Shown here: positions 1 through 13,242 of the stretch, in pieces
Numbering within the stretch: position 1 is the stretch's first letter
Layout of the letters: the number at the start of each line of letters is the position of its first letter
From: Lonicera japonica
Taxonomy: Eukaryota > Streptophyta > Magnoliopsida > Dipsacales > Caprifoliaceae
Assembly (NCBI GenBank): GCA_021464415.1
Contig: CM038464.1
Coordinates: 2,976,001-3,040,000 of the forward strand
DNA: 64,000 bases
Direction of reading: 5' to 3'
Notes under the pieces: model-generated
What the model was told of the DNA's origin: nothing
Database searches by the model: none
Seen by the model: the letters and a program-made list of their open reading frames with translations, nothing else
Made by a program: the position numbers and the translations under genes

Positions 1-624
1 AATAAAATTCTAATGATTTTTGAACCTCAAAGATATGTTTCTAAGATACCTATTTTTATTCTAGCTTAAAATATGATCATTTAAAATTAATATGAATTTA
101 TTTTGAAACTCGATTTTTGTAAAATGATGTTTTTCAAATAAATTCAATTTCAAGCTAGTTTGAATCAATCTTTAAAAGATGTAAGAATATGTTTGAGCTA
201 TAGGGATTTGATCAATAAAGTATCTTTACATAAAATCTAAGCACTCACTCCATTTAATGATAATTTGAGTCTTCGTGATGCTTGATTTTCTTGTGCGTAT
301 CTTTACTTGTTTGATGTTCTTGATCCTTTCTTGGTTTTGATAACTTGTAGAACATGTGGAGATCATTCTTGTGCATATCTTCACTTGCTTGATGATCTAG
401 ATCTTTTCTTGGCTTTGTATATCACATGTATATCACTTGAGTTCATTTCTTGTGAGTAGAGGCGTTTATAAAGCTTGTGTGAGATTTGCTTCGGTTTGAA
501 GTTACACTTGGTCGGAAGATATATCGATTAAAATGGCTATCATCATTGGAACAACCGAGTTAAATAGCACTTTATTAACTTATTGTAAGTATCAAAATAA
601 GATTAATTAACTTTAAGGTCAACA
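1..624 (-). mobile_element. Ty1/copia LTR fragment, cut by the window edge
   Basis: This stretch is nearly identical over long blocks to positions 45420-45975, the outer part of the LTR of the copia element further right. It ends with the same terminus, GGTCAACA, at 624. On the minus strand the LTR therefore begins TGTTGACC at 624 and runs off the left edge. No polypurine tract follows it, so it is the outer end of a minus-strand element lying to the left, or a solo LTR. Around 300-450 it has an internal duplication, a second copy of a block resembling 'cttgtgcgtatcttcacttg', that the 45.7-kb copy lacks. Confidence 0.85.
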
Positions 625-687
625 ATATAAACCAAAATAAACAAGGAAATCAAGTTTGATAAGGAAACCTATTTTTCGTCCAGGTGA

Positions 688-750
688 AAAACGACTTTTG
701 CACATTTCTTACAAAAGTGCTTTTGCACATTTCTTACAAAAGTGCTTTTG
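688..750. repeat. 27-bp short tandem repeat
   Basis: A unit reading approximately CTTTTGCACATTTCTTACAAA is repeated head to tail with a 27-bp period, about two and a half copies. It lies just outside the LTR end and has no evident coding role. Open frames across it are incidental. Confidence 0.7.
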
Positions 751-948
751 CACCTTTCCAGAATGTAATCCAACTTCACTGTTTTACTGCAAATTCGCTT
801 TTGCACCATTTCAGCAAGTTTGATTACAAGCCAAACACAACAATCCGATTTTCAACAAAATTCATCTTTCTTGGGTTTGAAACTGAGCAAAACACAACAA
901 AAAATACAACCACTTAAGTCTCTGTTTGATAGCAACATGAAAAATGAT

Positions 949-964
949 AAAAAAAAAAAAAAAA

Positions 965-1003
<39 letters not shown>
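949..1003. repeat. Poly(A) followed by (TAA)n microsatellite
   Basis: A run of 18 A (949-966) continues directly into about twelve TAA units. Apparent poly-Leu/Phe frames on the opposite strand are artefacts of this repeat. Confidence 0.95.
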
Positions 1004-1844
1004 TGATATGTGCAAGAAGTTAAAAAAATAAATTGAAACATATGGTGAGATATTTTCCATCTCATACTAATTTTTATGAATGTAAGTCTTCCATCCTTCT
1101 TTATTTTTTGGGGAAATTTTTCTTCCGTGCCTTGAAAGAAAAAAAATTATATAATAAGCCAAAAAAATAAGAGTTAATCTCTATCATAAGCATCAACTTA
1201 TTTTTTCAACTATTGTTTTTTCTACCATTTTCCAATAGGGTGCTAGTAAAAGCACCCTTAAAATTCAGTTTAAACACCCTTTTAATTTTAAAAAGAAACC
1301 ACTTAAGTAAAAGTTGTATTTAAAGGCACCCTGATATTTCAAAAGGTGTTCTTCTCACCCTTCTATTCATTGCCTACTACATTTATTTATCGTAATTCAT
1401 TTGGTAACATAACATCACTCATTAACTAGGGCAAAATAAGAAGACATAAGTTACCGTCATGCTTATATTACTTTCATAAACTCTTCTTTATATATATGCA
1501 TGTATGTATTACCATGTATATTTTGCATATATATATATATATATGTATATATAAACACATTCTTCTCTACATCTATTTATCTACATATAAATGTGTTGTC
1601 GTGTATTTGTGGAATTTTTATCGTATATTTGTGTTATATTATTGTTGTGTTTACTTGTAATTTGATTTCAACTTTTTATATGTAATTGATTATTGTTTAT
1701 GGTGTTAAAGCTAACTATATGACTATATTGGATTTTCAATAAGAGTAAATTATAATTTTATAGACAAATGCGCTCTCAATTGCAAGCATTTTATATACGA
1801 AATTTTATTTTATCACTCTTGATTGATGAGATTTTGAACTTTTA

Positions 1845-2129
1845 GGCTCCGTTTGATTGCAAAGATGGAAAAGGAAAATAAATTTAGTTAGTTTGTGTGA
1901 AAAGATAGAAAATAAGGTGAAAGATGTTACTCATTTTATGAGTACATATCCTCCATCTTTCAATATTTTTGGTGGAAAATTTTTACTCACCACCAAGCAA
2001 AGAAAATTTTTTCATGGAAAAACATAAAAATCAAGAGTATATCACATCTATGATTCAACTTATTTTCCATCTTTTCACCAAAACTAACTCAATTTATTTT
2101 TCTTTTCCACTTTGCAATCAAACAGAGCC
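1845..2129. mobile_element. Tourist-type MITE, nested
   Basis: This is a 285-bp foldback element. Its left end, GGCTCCGTTTGATTGCAAAG, is matched by its inverse CTTTGCAATCAAACAGAGCC at the right end. TTA flanks both sides (1842-1844 and 2130-2132). The interior is also self-complementary ('ccatctttcaata', 'ttttccatcttttcacc'), so the transcript would fold. It has no coding capacity and sits inside the 917-2563 element. Confidence 0.8.
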
Positions 2130-2789
2130 TTATATTACAAAAACAAAAGTAGAAAAAGATTAATTTTAGTGCATTAAATTAGTTGTTGAACATAAGGATG
2201 TAAAACTAAATCAACTTTAACGAGATATGGTCTCATCGCTACACCGGTAACATTTTTCTTTAACTTGAATTAATATAACATAAAATTGTATATATTTGGT
2301 GGCGAAGAATAATTCAAGGTGAATAGATAGTATATTTGATGTATGAAAATTCTATAACAAAAGTTCATATTCGGCAACTGCGAAGTTGATCAAAAATAAG
2401 TCGATTTGTTAAATATATGCATGATTCTAGTAAGGTGCTCTAACTATTACGGGTTATCTTGTAAAAATAAAAGTTAAATATAGGTCTAAAAAATTGGTAT
2501 TTAAATCGATTTTCAATGGTGTTTTTACCAGCACCATTTCCAATATTGCTATCAAACAGAGTCTTACAGTTTGTATTTAGACACACTTTTGCATTCTTAA
2601 AACCTTAATGTAAAAAGGATGGGGAAACTTTTCACTTGTCCAATCATCCATAGTTTTTAGATTTTCTTTCAGATCTACACAACTTTAGCCCATTTTTATA
2701 TCTAAATTGTTTGTCTTTATTTAGTGATAGATGTTGTCCTCTCTAGTTCTAATAGATGTATTATTCAAACAATATGGATTAGCAGTCTG

Positions 2790-3662
2790 GTATAGGGTTA
2801 TTGTGGCCAATCCAAAAATTGACCAATCAAACCGAGCGGCACCAATCCAAAAAACACCGAATTAAAGAAAAAACTAAAACTGAAACATACAAACCAAACC
2901 TAAACTGAAGAGGTTTAGGTTAGACCACTCCAAAATTGAACTTTACACTCAACACAAAAAAATGATATCGTGTGTACATGCTATCATATGAAACCGGTAA
3001 TTAAGATAACGTTGTGTTCAATCAATATTATAGTTCATCAAACAAACATTCATTGAATTTTCATATGAAAGCCACCCGTGGTTAAAAAAAAATTATGTAT
3101 GCTAACTTATATTCTCGGACTTTCGTTTTGGAAAATATCATTAATTAATAAATCATGTTTAACTTAATTTCATCCCTCTAACAAGGTAGGTAGAGGAATA
3201 GAATATTAAGATGAAATAAAATATTCGTGTTCCCTAAACATAAGAATCTTTGATGCATGTCATGACATTTCCCTATCATTAATACTAAGCTATTTTTCAC
3301 ACATTTCCTCTTCTATATTTTATGTTACAAATTCTAAATTAATTATATACCCATCTTTTATTCTTTTCATTCTAACCTCTGTGCCATTTCTATTAAGTCT
3401 CAAACCCTAAACTCCATTCCTCCACTGCCTTTCAATGTTTTAAGCCACTTTTGAGACTATATTTACTTATTTAGCCACTATATATTAAATTAATTTTTTA
3501 AAATAAGATACACATAAAACGAATAAAACCGAACCAAAAAGTTTGGGTTGGGTTTGGATTTCGAAGATTTTGAAATTGAAACCGAAACAAAACCGAACTT
3601 TTAAATTCGGTTAGGTTTGGGTTTTTGAATTCCCATCCCAACCGAAACCGAAAACACCCTGA
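2790..3662. repeat. AACCGAA-motif-rich transposon remnant
   Basis: Both ends carry clusters of the short motif CCGAACC/AACCGAA and its complement (about 2800-2935 and 3510-3655), with plain AT-rich DNA between. A similar cluster is present at 48990-49545. Repeated CCGAACC-type motifs are typical of the subterminal regions of non-autonomous plant DNA transposons. Exact ends and target duplications were not resolved. Confidence 0.4.
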
Positions 3663-3784
3663 GTCGAGCATGAAGGAGAGTGAATGTACATTATTGGAAG
3701 TAGATATAACTCAAGGCACTAAAGATCTGCACTAGTTCCTTTTCTTTTTTTCTTCTTTGCTTTGTGATTTTGTAAATTATATTA

Positions 3785-4195
3785 GAGTATCTCCAATGGT
3801 AGTGCAAAAATTGACTTGTAACTCTTATATATCAACCCACTTTTACAAAAAACTTGAAATAAAAAAAAATGATCCAACGGTACTTTTGCAAGGTCTTATG
3901 CAAATTTTGAAATAACCAATAAGATTCCAACACATGATAAATATAAATTCAATAACTTTTTTGTTATTTTTTTCTTGGACTTTTCTATAAATAATTTTAT
4001 AGTTACAATAGATCTTGATTTATATGTATTGATGAATATATTTCAAATAAATAATTTTTATTAAAATTCATTTTATATTTGAAGTTATTACATTTTCAAA
4101 TTTTATTAAAAAAAATGGAGAGAGAGAAAACTAATATAGTACTGTAAAATGGGAATGTATTTTACATTTCATTTTAAAAGATTGAAAAAGCACTT
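3785..4195. mobile_element. Partial Tourist-type MITE, same family as 14124-14619
   Basis: It begins GAGTATCTCCAATGGTAGTG after TTA (3782-3784) and follows the sequence of the complete copy at 14124-14619 for about 400 bp. The matching right terminus is missing, so this copy is truncated or has been overwritten. Confidence 0.6.
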
Positions 4196-4199
4196 AGTG

Positions 4200-5163
4200 T
4201 TTTCATGGGTATCATTGTATATTATTTATGTCCCCCTCTCCTCCAAAAGTTTTACCTTAAAAATTTTATGGATTCTCCTTTGCTATAATGGTTTTTAGAT
4301 TACTAATAAAAAATTTGGATTTGGTATCAAGAGAGAGAGAGAGAGATGTGGAAGATTGATTCAGCAATTGATGAGTTCTGGTGTATGAACTATAGGCAAC
4401 AATGTGTGAGTTTTGGTTTTTTCATGGCTTGTTGCTCAAGGAAGAGAATGAGAAGAACCTGGAAGAGGAAGAAGACGAGGCAATTGTTAAATTAATAATA
4501 TTCCGGCAGACCAATCATAAGAGATTTTGAGGATGATAATGATGCAGAACCACGAATCACGATTATAAACACAATGTCTCTCTTGAAGGAGTAGAAATGA
4601 AGGGAGATTTCCGGTAATAATAACGGGAATTGGAGTACTGTTTTTCCTTTATGCTTTTTAGTTCACAGCAATTTTATCATAATAATCAGAAACTAATTTA
4701 TATTGAGCTTATTTATTTATTGTTGTCTATCTATAGAAATGTAATTTAATTAATTGAGATCAGACACATTTTTATAAATACGGATACATGTGGAATGAAT
4801 GCAGGTATACAATACAGCAGCTAACCAACCAAATCTTCCCATATTATTTCATTGTGAGCAGACCAGATAATCATTGTGTATTGTGTGTAAAACTAGGTTA
4901 ACGGTTTCTTCCACAAAATCACTATCAACTCAACCAGACAGTTTTACCCTTATTATTAGATGATCAGAAGCACATATAAAACTACCAATTTTCTTTTACT
5001 CTATTATACCTACTCTTGATAACCTATAGATACAAATTTACATGACACCCCATCTCACCCCTACCCAGAATCTACAGAGTACGCTCTCAACAGTCACGAT
5101 GAGATAAGTAGTTTTAACCCATCATTTCATTTTCCACCCCGTTGGCGAGAGTCAGATTATATC
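4200..5163. other. Downstream flank of EXO70; no gene recognised
   Basis: This is AT-rich sequence with a short GA microsatellite (4330-4345). A purine-rich stretch at about 4345-4620 has short open segments on the plus strand but no homology that I recognise and several stops. The part next to 5164 should contain the 3' untranslated region of the minus-strand EXO70 gene. Confidence 0.4.
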
Positions 5164-8100
5164 CTACCGCCTGGGCTCATTTAAAGTCTTACCCTCGAAA
5201 AATTCACCGAGCATTCTATCAAGATCTTCTGCCGTGTATCTGATGTACTTGTGGGCATTCTTTCCATTCTCAACCAGTGGACTGCAACACATAAGAAATT
5301 CCATTTTAAAATCACCGAATACAACAAATTACTAATGAAGGCTCTAAATGACCACTCTAATTAAAATGAAATTATTACTCGAGAGAAATCAACATCCGAG
5401 AAAAAAACATATTTTACAATATAGTTACAATAATGAATATACTATGTTTACTTGTTGCATATACAAGGAGGTTATATCCCATTGCGCCATATGAAATAAT
5501 TTCCATGTTTTGTTATCAGGTAAAGCTATTACAGGTGGCCTTAGCACCACGCTTACTGTCCTGATGACAGAAGCAACAGTGTTGATGCTGTTCAGGTAAG
5601 AATTTCCATTATGAGAGGTAACCCCAACTTTTAGCAACAACTTCGTCTTTGGATTTTCAACAAATGCATCATATGGAAAATACTTGCAACAACAAAATAT
5701 TGAGGGAGGGTGTGATTGGTTTATGTGGAAAATAACTGAATTTCTTGGAATTCGTTTTTCATGAAACAATTTTAAATGGAGAACATAACCCAGAGCTAGA
5801 GGGGAGGTGGTTCTTGGATTTTCCAAGAAGAAGAAATATAATAAAAAATGGCCTAAAAAAAAATATGGAAGTGTCCTCGTGCCCCTTTTAAAAAAAAGCA
5901 TCCTGTGCTTGTGAACGATGAGAAAGAAGCAATACCCAAAACGTTTAATGAAAGATCTGTATGCTGGCAATAAGACTTCAGCAACAGCAAGCCTCAGAGA
6001 TTCTCGCAACTCCGTATCAGGAACTGTCCACTCAGATTGTCTTTGATGAAGCTCCTCAAACTGCGCATTGAAAGTCTTCAACCTGATAACAGGATGCAGT
6101 GAGATTCAAATAGGAAGCCACATAAACCAAATTTTTGATACCCCAGAAGGAAAATATTGACCTCTCTTTTATGACTGCTCTTGATACTCCACTACTACTA
6201 CTACTTCCTCCGTCAACACCAACTGAACTAGAACTACCACCCCCAGATGATGTCAGGCCTTGAACAGAGAGGCACTGCAGGATCTACAAAGACAAAAGCA
6301 TCCGAAATTATTATTTGATATATAACCTAAACATTTGAAAACATAAAAATATAATTGAGCCCCTTTAAACAGTGCAAACCAATTGATAATTCAGATTGAG
6401 CACGTGGTACCATGATATTTAACAATATAGTCGTCGTGATCAGAACAGCTGGCTGGAAGGCCCCTCCTTCCAAAGTTCCAATTGTTCTCGGGTTTTTTAA
6501 ACCAACTTCCTAACCCATATATTTAAAACTTGAGAGGAAAATAATTGTTCTAAAAAACTTGACTTGCTATCAATAAATAAGAATGCAGAAAATGTGGTAA
6601 AACTCCACTTGTCAACCTATGGATGCAATAAGGAGACTTGAGTGATTTTCTTTACATACTTTTCTGAATACTACGTTGGAATGGCTAATCAGAACGGGTA
6701 CAGGGTGGGGACATTGTTGATTGCACCCGATGAAACATTTATGTATTATTTTAAAGGACACAGTAACTCACACTGTCCATCTTACCCAGAAAACTGAAGG
6801 ATGTATATAGAAGAAGGTAACACTACAAAATTGATAGCAAACTACCCCCTCCAAACCAACACACCACCCGCCCACTTTTTGACCTTTTCTGATATGGAGT
6901 ATAAGATTACACACTCCACCTGAAATGCCATGCAACACTGTTGACCAGTATGACACATCTTTCATAATTTCAGTTCTATAAGATAGATTAAACGAGGATT
7001 TCAAAGGGACTACATGAAAGGATAGTTATGCATCCACAATATACAAGTAGAGATGTATGTGTTCCTCACCCACCCCCAACCCCCCTTTCTTCTCTCTCTT
7101 CTTTCTCAAAAACCAAAACAAAAAATTTATTGAATTTAAATCTTCTCATATCACTGTAAGAATTAAGACCGGGCCAGTGAAGTTTGTATCGATGTCAACT
7201 ATTGTAAGATGCATGTTAAATTACTAGCCACAACATTTGATCGTGTTCATGTATGTATCATAATAAGGTTTGGATGTCACTATCTCCAATAATATCATCT
7301 TCCTGTGAGAACTATAACGGCCAGAAGTTTCTACAGGAAGTAAGCCCAAGTTTCTAGGGTAAAAAGATAAAAATCATAAAAGAAGTCTTATTAGAATTAG
7401 ACCTTTGCCCAAGCAATCCTCTTGTACTGGTTTGCATGTTGCTGAACAACTCTTCGGTGTCTTTGCACCCAATCGTCCCCTAACAAATCCTTAGCTTCAG
7501 ACCTAAAAACAACAGATATGAGCACAGATTTTAGTATGCATATAAGACAAGCTTGTTGTGCCATAAACAAGTTATCTCAAACTCTTATATACATATGACA
7601 AACCTGCGCACCGATCTAACCATATAGTGAATGTTGTTCATAAGAAACAAGTGAGTGAGAGCAACATCTTTATATTGCTTGGATTTTGCCTCCAAATTGA
7701 TCTGGAGAGCCTGCATTATTCGCATTGTTACGGATGCCAGCTGAGAATTTGATTCACCTGGATTTTCAAACTCTTGGAAGAGCTGCTTCAAAGTTGACTG
7801 ATAGCTGAACATAAATGATGTCAAAAACCAGTGACATGTGATTAATAGAGAAGAAATGAACATCTGATAATTTCGAGACAGTGGATATGATTTCAACTTA
7901 GTTATATGAATTGGATCGTTGAATTTACGACTTAAAATAAACTGACAGAAATCCAAGGCGGGGGAAATTAAAGTAAGTTAATAAATATGCAATGAAAGGC
8001 AGAAAAGATAAATTCAGCAGATAGAGTTTAAAATCATGTGGCGCATTCTGTGAATATGTTGCAGGAAAATCCTTGCAAAAAGATAAATGCGTGCATTCAA

Positions 8101-11100
8101 TAAATAGGGCCCTTGTATAAGGGATGAACAGTTGATGTGACTTACTCAAATAGAAACTTCACATAGTTAATCACATAGCTTGTCAAAGGATGGACGGTTC
8201 CATCTGACACAGCAGTTCTTGTTGCATCCTTTTCAACTGCTTCTTCAAAATCACTGAAAGTATCTTGGGCAGTCTGGGCAAGTCGCTTTGTTAAACCCAA
8301 TGCAGACTCTCTAATTTCGGTGCAAGCTTTACCTTTGAAAAGCGTTTCAATCTGTCAATAATTTGAATATCAAGTCAAAAAATTTAACCTGATTGGCACT
8401 TCAACATATCTATATATTATATATGGAAACCAACACATATAGAAGGAAATCGATTTTGCAGTAAAGTGGTCAACTTTCAGAGTTAGTTATTCTACTGACT
8501 AAAAAATGATTTCAAGACAAAGTTATTAATTTCACAAATCCCCTCAGTTACACAATGCGATATGACTGGAAATATACAAAACCACATTTCTGAAATACAA
8601 GCACAACTATACTAATCCAGGAATTATTATAAAGATCGTGAGTGTGATATGCAAGTGTCATGGGGCATTGCTGACAGAAAATCAGACAGCCAAGATCAAA
8701 GTAGAAACATCACTGAAGATGAAATTATACAATATGTCAACTGAACTCTAAGGTATTACGAGTAAAAAACTTTAAATCAATTACATTTTAAGCAGAAAAG
8801 TACCAGTTATATAATATTTTTTCTTCAAGAAAATTGAGAAAGGTATTTTGTTTCAACTCCGTCTCTCATGCTTCCTATAAAAAGGGAAGAACATGTTTCC
8901 TAGAATGTATATATTTATCATACCTCTGAATGAAGCTCTCGCATTATCTCATACATATCTAAGAGCACAAATAACTTTTCTGGGGATCTCTTGCTTTTGG
9001 CAATTGCGTCTCCAAAACTAAGTAACATGGCAACACTAGCTGCAGTTACTTCAGCAAAACATTGATCCCGAAGGGAACCAGTGCCTTCAAATATTTGATC
9101 ACAAACTTTCCTTTCACCAGCAAACAGCAGTTTGACCTGTTCAAGAAAGATTAGATAGTCTAAAAGAAATGCTCATAATGGTTAGGCTAGCAGCTTGCAC
9201 ATAGAGCTTACAGCAATCCGCATGAAATGAATCCAATTCCCAATCTTGGCTTCCAAAACCTCCCACTGCATGCTTTGAACATCCTCCCTAGTGAGTTTTT
9301 CCACTCCCAACATGCGAAGGCTTTCTTCCAAGACTGAAGAACGGGTATCCCTGAATGAAAAAAATTGAAAAAAAAAAATTACTAAGGTACTATGAACAAA
9401 GTCATAAGAACTAGAAGTACCTGTTACAATATCGGAAGAAAATTAGACTATGATTTCTCCAAATGTAACTGTTTCTTCTCTAGATGATCATCAAGTTTGA
9501 AGACTTACAAAAATTTAATTAGAATTTTTCCTACCAACCAATAAGGCAGAAATTTCTTGGAAACCAGGGAACTGGTCAAAAGTTCATGTTTCATAACATT
9601 ATCATAGGACCACAAAAAGATTCAAAGTTCAGGAAATCAAATGGCACTTTCTTTAACCACAGAGGTGCGCAAGTAAATTCTTGCATTAAAAGTTGGTTTC
9701 TTTTTTTGGTCTAGATACTTTCTAGTACCATAGGGTGTCCAGGCTAGCTTTCCCGCACCTTGACTAATCCCTGTTCGCGGAACAGTGGCCAGCCGCTGGC
9801 CACCAGATGTTTTTGCAGCTGCCGAGATTCGACTTGGGGAGCTCCCAGTCAAACCACCAATTCTTGCATTAAAATTTAGTTTCTATGGAAGATTTTAATG
9901 AAACATATTAATTGTTTTGAACCCAATGGTAGAACTAACTGGGCCAGTGTCATATCTGGGATTGTGCCTGTTCACACCAATTCCTACGAAACCCATGGGG
10001 CAAGCTGAAAACCAGCTTGGCATACCGCTCTAAATTCTTCTTTTTTCTGATCAAGCGATTAGGGTCGCATAGAAATGCATAACCAATATAGAAAACAGGG
10101 AGGCAGCAGCGCATGTCAATAAATAAATGTCCTACCAATACCCCCATAGTACTTTTGCCCGATGCAAAAATAGTGTTAACAGTACAAGAGGTGTACTTAA
10201 ACCGCGCTAATTGTATTTCTGTTTGCCTAACAGTAGAATGGAACCCAAGTAGTATATTTATAATTGAAATGGTCACCATATATGAGGAAGACAAAAACAT
10301 GAAAAATCTTAAATGGAAAAAATACATCATAACGGAAAAATATAGTATGTTTACCTGTATATTTTCAGTAACTGCTGCTTGTGACCTGCTTGAACCATTT
10401 GTATGGCCAAGTCATGCAGCAATGGAAGAATCCGTGGTGGTATAAGATTCGGTGTTGTGTAAACAGAATCTTCTGAGCCACTGTTTGGGCAATCAGAATG
10501 AATATGGGATGAAGGATTCTTGCCACTGAAATCCCCCTGGAGTGGTGATGATGGTCTCAGTGAATTCGGGAGGCACTCAAAAAGTCGATCAGGTTCTACA
10601 GGTTTGCTGAAATTCAGATTCATATTCAGATAAGAACACTACATAGGTTAGAGATGCAACGATGAGGAAAATGCATATTGTATAATGCTCAAGTAGAAAT
10701 TGATCAAACAATACTAGGGTGCTCCTCGTTCATGCTGCATTAAGAAAAATACCAGCAACTAGTAATTTTCAAAAACCTAGAATGATAATGCTTTAAAAAA
10801 AAAAACCTAGTACAGAAATAACTCCTTACAAAACAAAAAGGGAACGGGAGAAAAATGGGCACTTCAGTAGAGCATAAGAAATAAAATTTACGTAGCAAAC
10901 CAAATATTTGCAACAAGCCTTGTTAAGTTGAGTTGATACAATATGACCACAGAAGAAGGTCCCTCAGTAATGCCAGGAGAAACCTGTAAGATGATAAAAG
11001 CTGCTGGAACTCCTCTTCTAGCTTAGAAATAGCCTTAGAAAGTAAGCTATTGGCATGGTTTAGCAACCCATCACTACTCTTAAAGCTTTTGTTGTTGTTA

Positions 11101-12362
11101 AAAAATCGAATGTTGCTTCTTAGCTGGTCAACTCCTTCAAGATAACTTTCTAGGTCTTCCTGTGGTCCTTTAAGTATCTTAGCCTCAGCCTACATATAGG
11201 AATAATTCAAATATCATCAGCTATAAACAACTATATTTAACAAAAAATATTGTCCTGTAATAAGTAATAGATGTACAAAGTGCTAAAAAGAAATTGGTCA
11301 ATAAGATCCAATCAAAAAGAGACTGCACAATGTACATTTGAGAACATTGAACCCTTTTCCAATATCCATTAGTAGCCTAAGTCAATCAGATTCAACAAGA
11401 TTAACCAACCATGCAATCAACAACATATAGGGTATGTGACATGAACCTGTTAAAAAGTAAAAATAAGAATGAGAAAGAAAGTCCATTTTAAGGATGGCGG
11501 AAAACATGTTTTGCTTCAAATCGAGGAGAACCTGACTTCCATTAACAGACAATTATAAAGCTGCAGCATCTTAATATTTATGTAGAACTCCGAGCTTTTC
11601 TTAAGATCAGAATTAATTAAAAAGAGATTTACAACGTTAAGCCACTACATCATCGACCATTAAGATACCCATTATCTCTCCACTGCCTAAATTAAAGCCA
11701 CTATCCACAACTACTATCCTATAAACTAGGTTAGAACAAAGACCTAGATTCTTAATAAAACTAGGAACCGTGTGCAACACATACACAATTTGTTTGAACA
11801 AAAATGATAATTGGCCTAGTAGTTAGTTGAATGTTATCTCTCTTAGTAGCAGGGGTTCAAATCAAATTGGAAAATTGTATTTAATGTAAACGCCAAGTTG
11901 TAGATTTTCTTTGCAGACCAATTCCTCCCTCATTTACAAGTAATCAAACAGAGCCATGTTTATATAATTTCACTGACTCCATTGGACAAACCAAGTAGTG
12001 AATTGAGTGGCAGAAGCAAAGATAAATAAATAGTTGGGAAAATTATAAAACTAACCTGGCGAGAAAGATCAAACCGGGCCAATATAACCTCTGCAGACTT
12101 CAAGGTCTTATCGATGTTCTCATGAGCTTTGCGTATAGAATGAGTCCTAATCTACATAAAAACAGATTCACGATCGAGCAGAGATTAAGTAAGCAATCAG
12201 ATTCAAAACCATGCGCCACCTTTTTACTGACATTATTTTTCCGTTTTCCGGTGGTTAAGTAAAGATCGGGAAAACTGAATTTTCTTTCTCTTACTGAATG
12301 TCAGAATGGAACTATGTTTACTAAGTATCTTCGAATTTTCGCAGTAAACAAACCAAGGGGTA

Positions 12363-12398
<36 letters not shown>

Positions 12399-12669
12399 TA
12401 TATATATGTGGGAATTAAATTAAGTTGAAGAGGACCTGAGTGGGGCGCATGGCGGTTTCGAGGGCGGAGAGGCGGTGGTCGAAGGAGCCGAGGATGGAGA
12501 CGATGTTGTCAGTGATGGATTGACTATTTTCAAGTGACTGCTTCATCATCGCCGCTTTATCGCTCAACGCATCATCAGTGGCCGCCGCCGTTGAAGATGT
12601 TGGTGGTGTTGTTCCACTCGGAAACAACACCCTCCTCTCTCTCAATACCATTGCCACCACTTCTGACAA
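5164..12669 (-). CDS. EXO70A1: EXO70A1-like exocyst subunit, 12 exons, 677 aa
   Basis: EXO70 is a subunit of the exocyst, the complex that tethers secretory vesicles to the plasma membrane. EXO70A-clade proteins act in polar growth, cell-plate formation and cell-wall deposition. Exons, transcription order: 12669-12436, 12151-12056, 11189-10984, 10606-10355, 9350-9212, 9136-8924, 8351-8146, 7804-7604, 7502-7403, 6283-6162, 6082-5936 and 5281-5164 (TAG stop). All have GT-AG borders, and the 2034 bases stay in frame. Family landmarks are the N-terminal helical segment with NIVSILGSFDHRLSALETAM in exon 1, VEPDRLFECLPNSLRPSS in exon 4, LTHLFLMNNIHYMVRSVRR in exon 8, and WTVPDTELRESLRLAVAEVL in exon 11. 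The C-terminal Exo70 domain covers about residues 290-665, and the protein ends NEPRR. The first ATG gives about 25 residues more than the Arabidopsis protein. Exon 10 encodes a Ser/Gly-rich linker. No lesion is visible, so the gene looks functional. The A1 symbol is assigned by resemblance; another EXO70A paralogue is possible. Confidence 0.95.
9692..9858 (-). mobile_element. Au-type SINE in intron 4 of EXO70
   Basis: This is a 167-bp insertion flanked by identical 16-bp copies of AATTCTTGCATTAAAA (9676-9691 and 9859-9874). Read on the minus strand it starts with a tRNA-like head (GGTTTGACTGGGAG, then a B-box-like GTCGAATCTCGGC). It continues through TAGTCAAGGTGCGGGAAAGC and GGACACCC, which resemble the plant Au SINE family, and ends in an A-rich tail. 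It is in the same orientation as the host gene and is not expected to disturb splicing. The long target duplication shows insertion by target-primed reverse transcription. Confidence 0.8.
12361..12408. repeat. (CATA)n/(TA)n microsatellite in intron 1 of EXO70
   Basis: About seven CATA units lead into about nine TA units, close to the exon 1 donor side of intron 1. It is a likely length polymorphism. Confidence 0.95.
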
Positions 12670-12965
12670 CTCCTCTTGCAGAGAAGAGAGAGAGGGAGAG
12701 AATTTTTTGTAAAATAAATAAAAATTCTCAAATTCTCTTCTTTATTTATTATATTTATATTTATATTTATATTTATTAGAAAAGGGAAAAGAGAAGACGG
12801 TGTGGTGTTTTAATTGTGTTTTCATAATTTTCTGCTTTATAATTTGACAGGCTGTCACCGTATGGGCTCGCTCTCTCTCTCTCTCTCTCTCTCTCATTAC
12901 ACAACGGACAAGTCGGTATTATTGTCCGCCCCTCGATTCGAGTCGAGTCGAGTCGAGTCCAATCA
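12670..12965 (-). promoter_or_regulatory. Probable 5' leader and proximal promoter of EXO70
   Basis: Upstream of the EXO70 ATG (minus strand) lie a GA-rich leader (about 12680-12705), TATATT-like repeats (12744-12780), a (GA)n tract on the minus strand (12870-12896), and a GACTC/GAGTC pentamer repeat (about 12935-12960). GA tracts are common in plant 5' untranslated regions and core promoters. The transcription start cannot be placed from sequence alone. Confidence 0.4.
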
Positions 12966-13242
12966 ATTTGTTTTCTTTTATGATTGCACTAATGACACAC
13001 TTAAAACTTACCAATATTCTCCTCTGTTTTAATCTATTATATAATTACTAAAAGGGACAATTAAAAAAAAAGACTTATTAGAGAAAGATTTTCACACTAA
13101 AGTTTAGGAATAATTTTTTTTTAAATAAAGGGCTTATTTTTTATTTTATTGATAATATGACATATGCCTTTTTTTTCATTATAAAATGACATCCCAACCC
13201 TTGAAATAAATTAAAAAAATACAAATATGCATTAAAACATGG

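Larger units (their letters stand above)
917..2563. mobile_element. TTA-flanked Tourist/PIF-type element (non-autonomous), host of a nested MITE
   Basis: The ends are inverted copies of a GTCTCTGTTTGATAGCAA-like sequence (left at 917-935, right reverse complement at 2546-2563). Both sides are flanked by TTA (914-916 and 2564-2566), the usual target duplication of PIF/Harbinger elements. No transposase frame is visible inside. A second TTA-flanked element is nested at 1845-2129. A diverged copy of the same terminus occurs near 14755-14775. Confidence 0.55.

Noticed and set aside
862..1065. Leu/Phe-rich frame on the minus strand
   Set aside because: It arises from the poly(A) and TAA microsatellite.
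5425..5935. Long minus-strand frame continuing past EXO70 exon 11
   Set aside because: Homology ends exactly at the donor at 5936, and exon 12 at 5281-5164 restores the conserved C-terminus. The remainder is intron 11.
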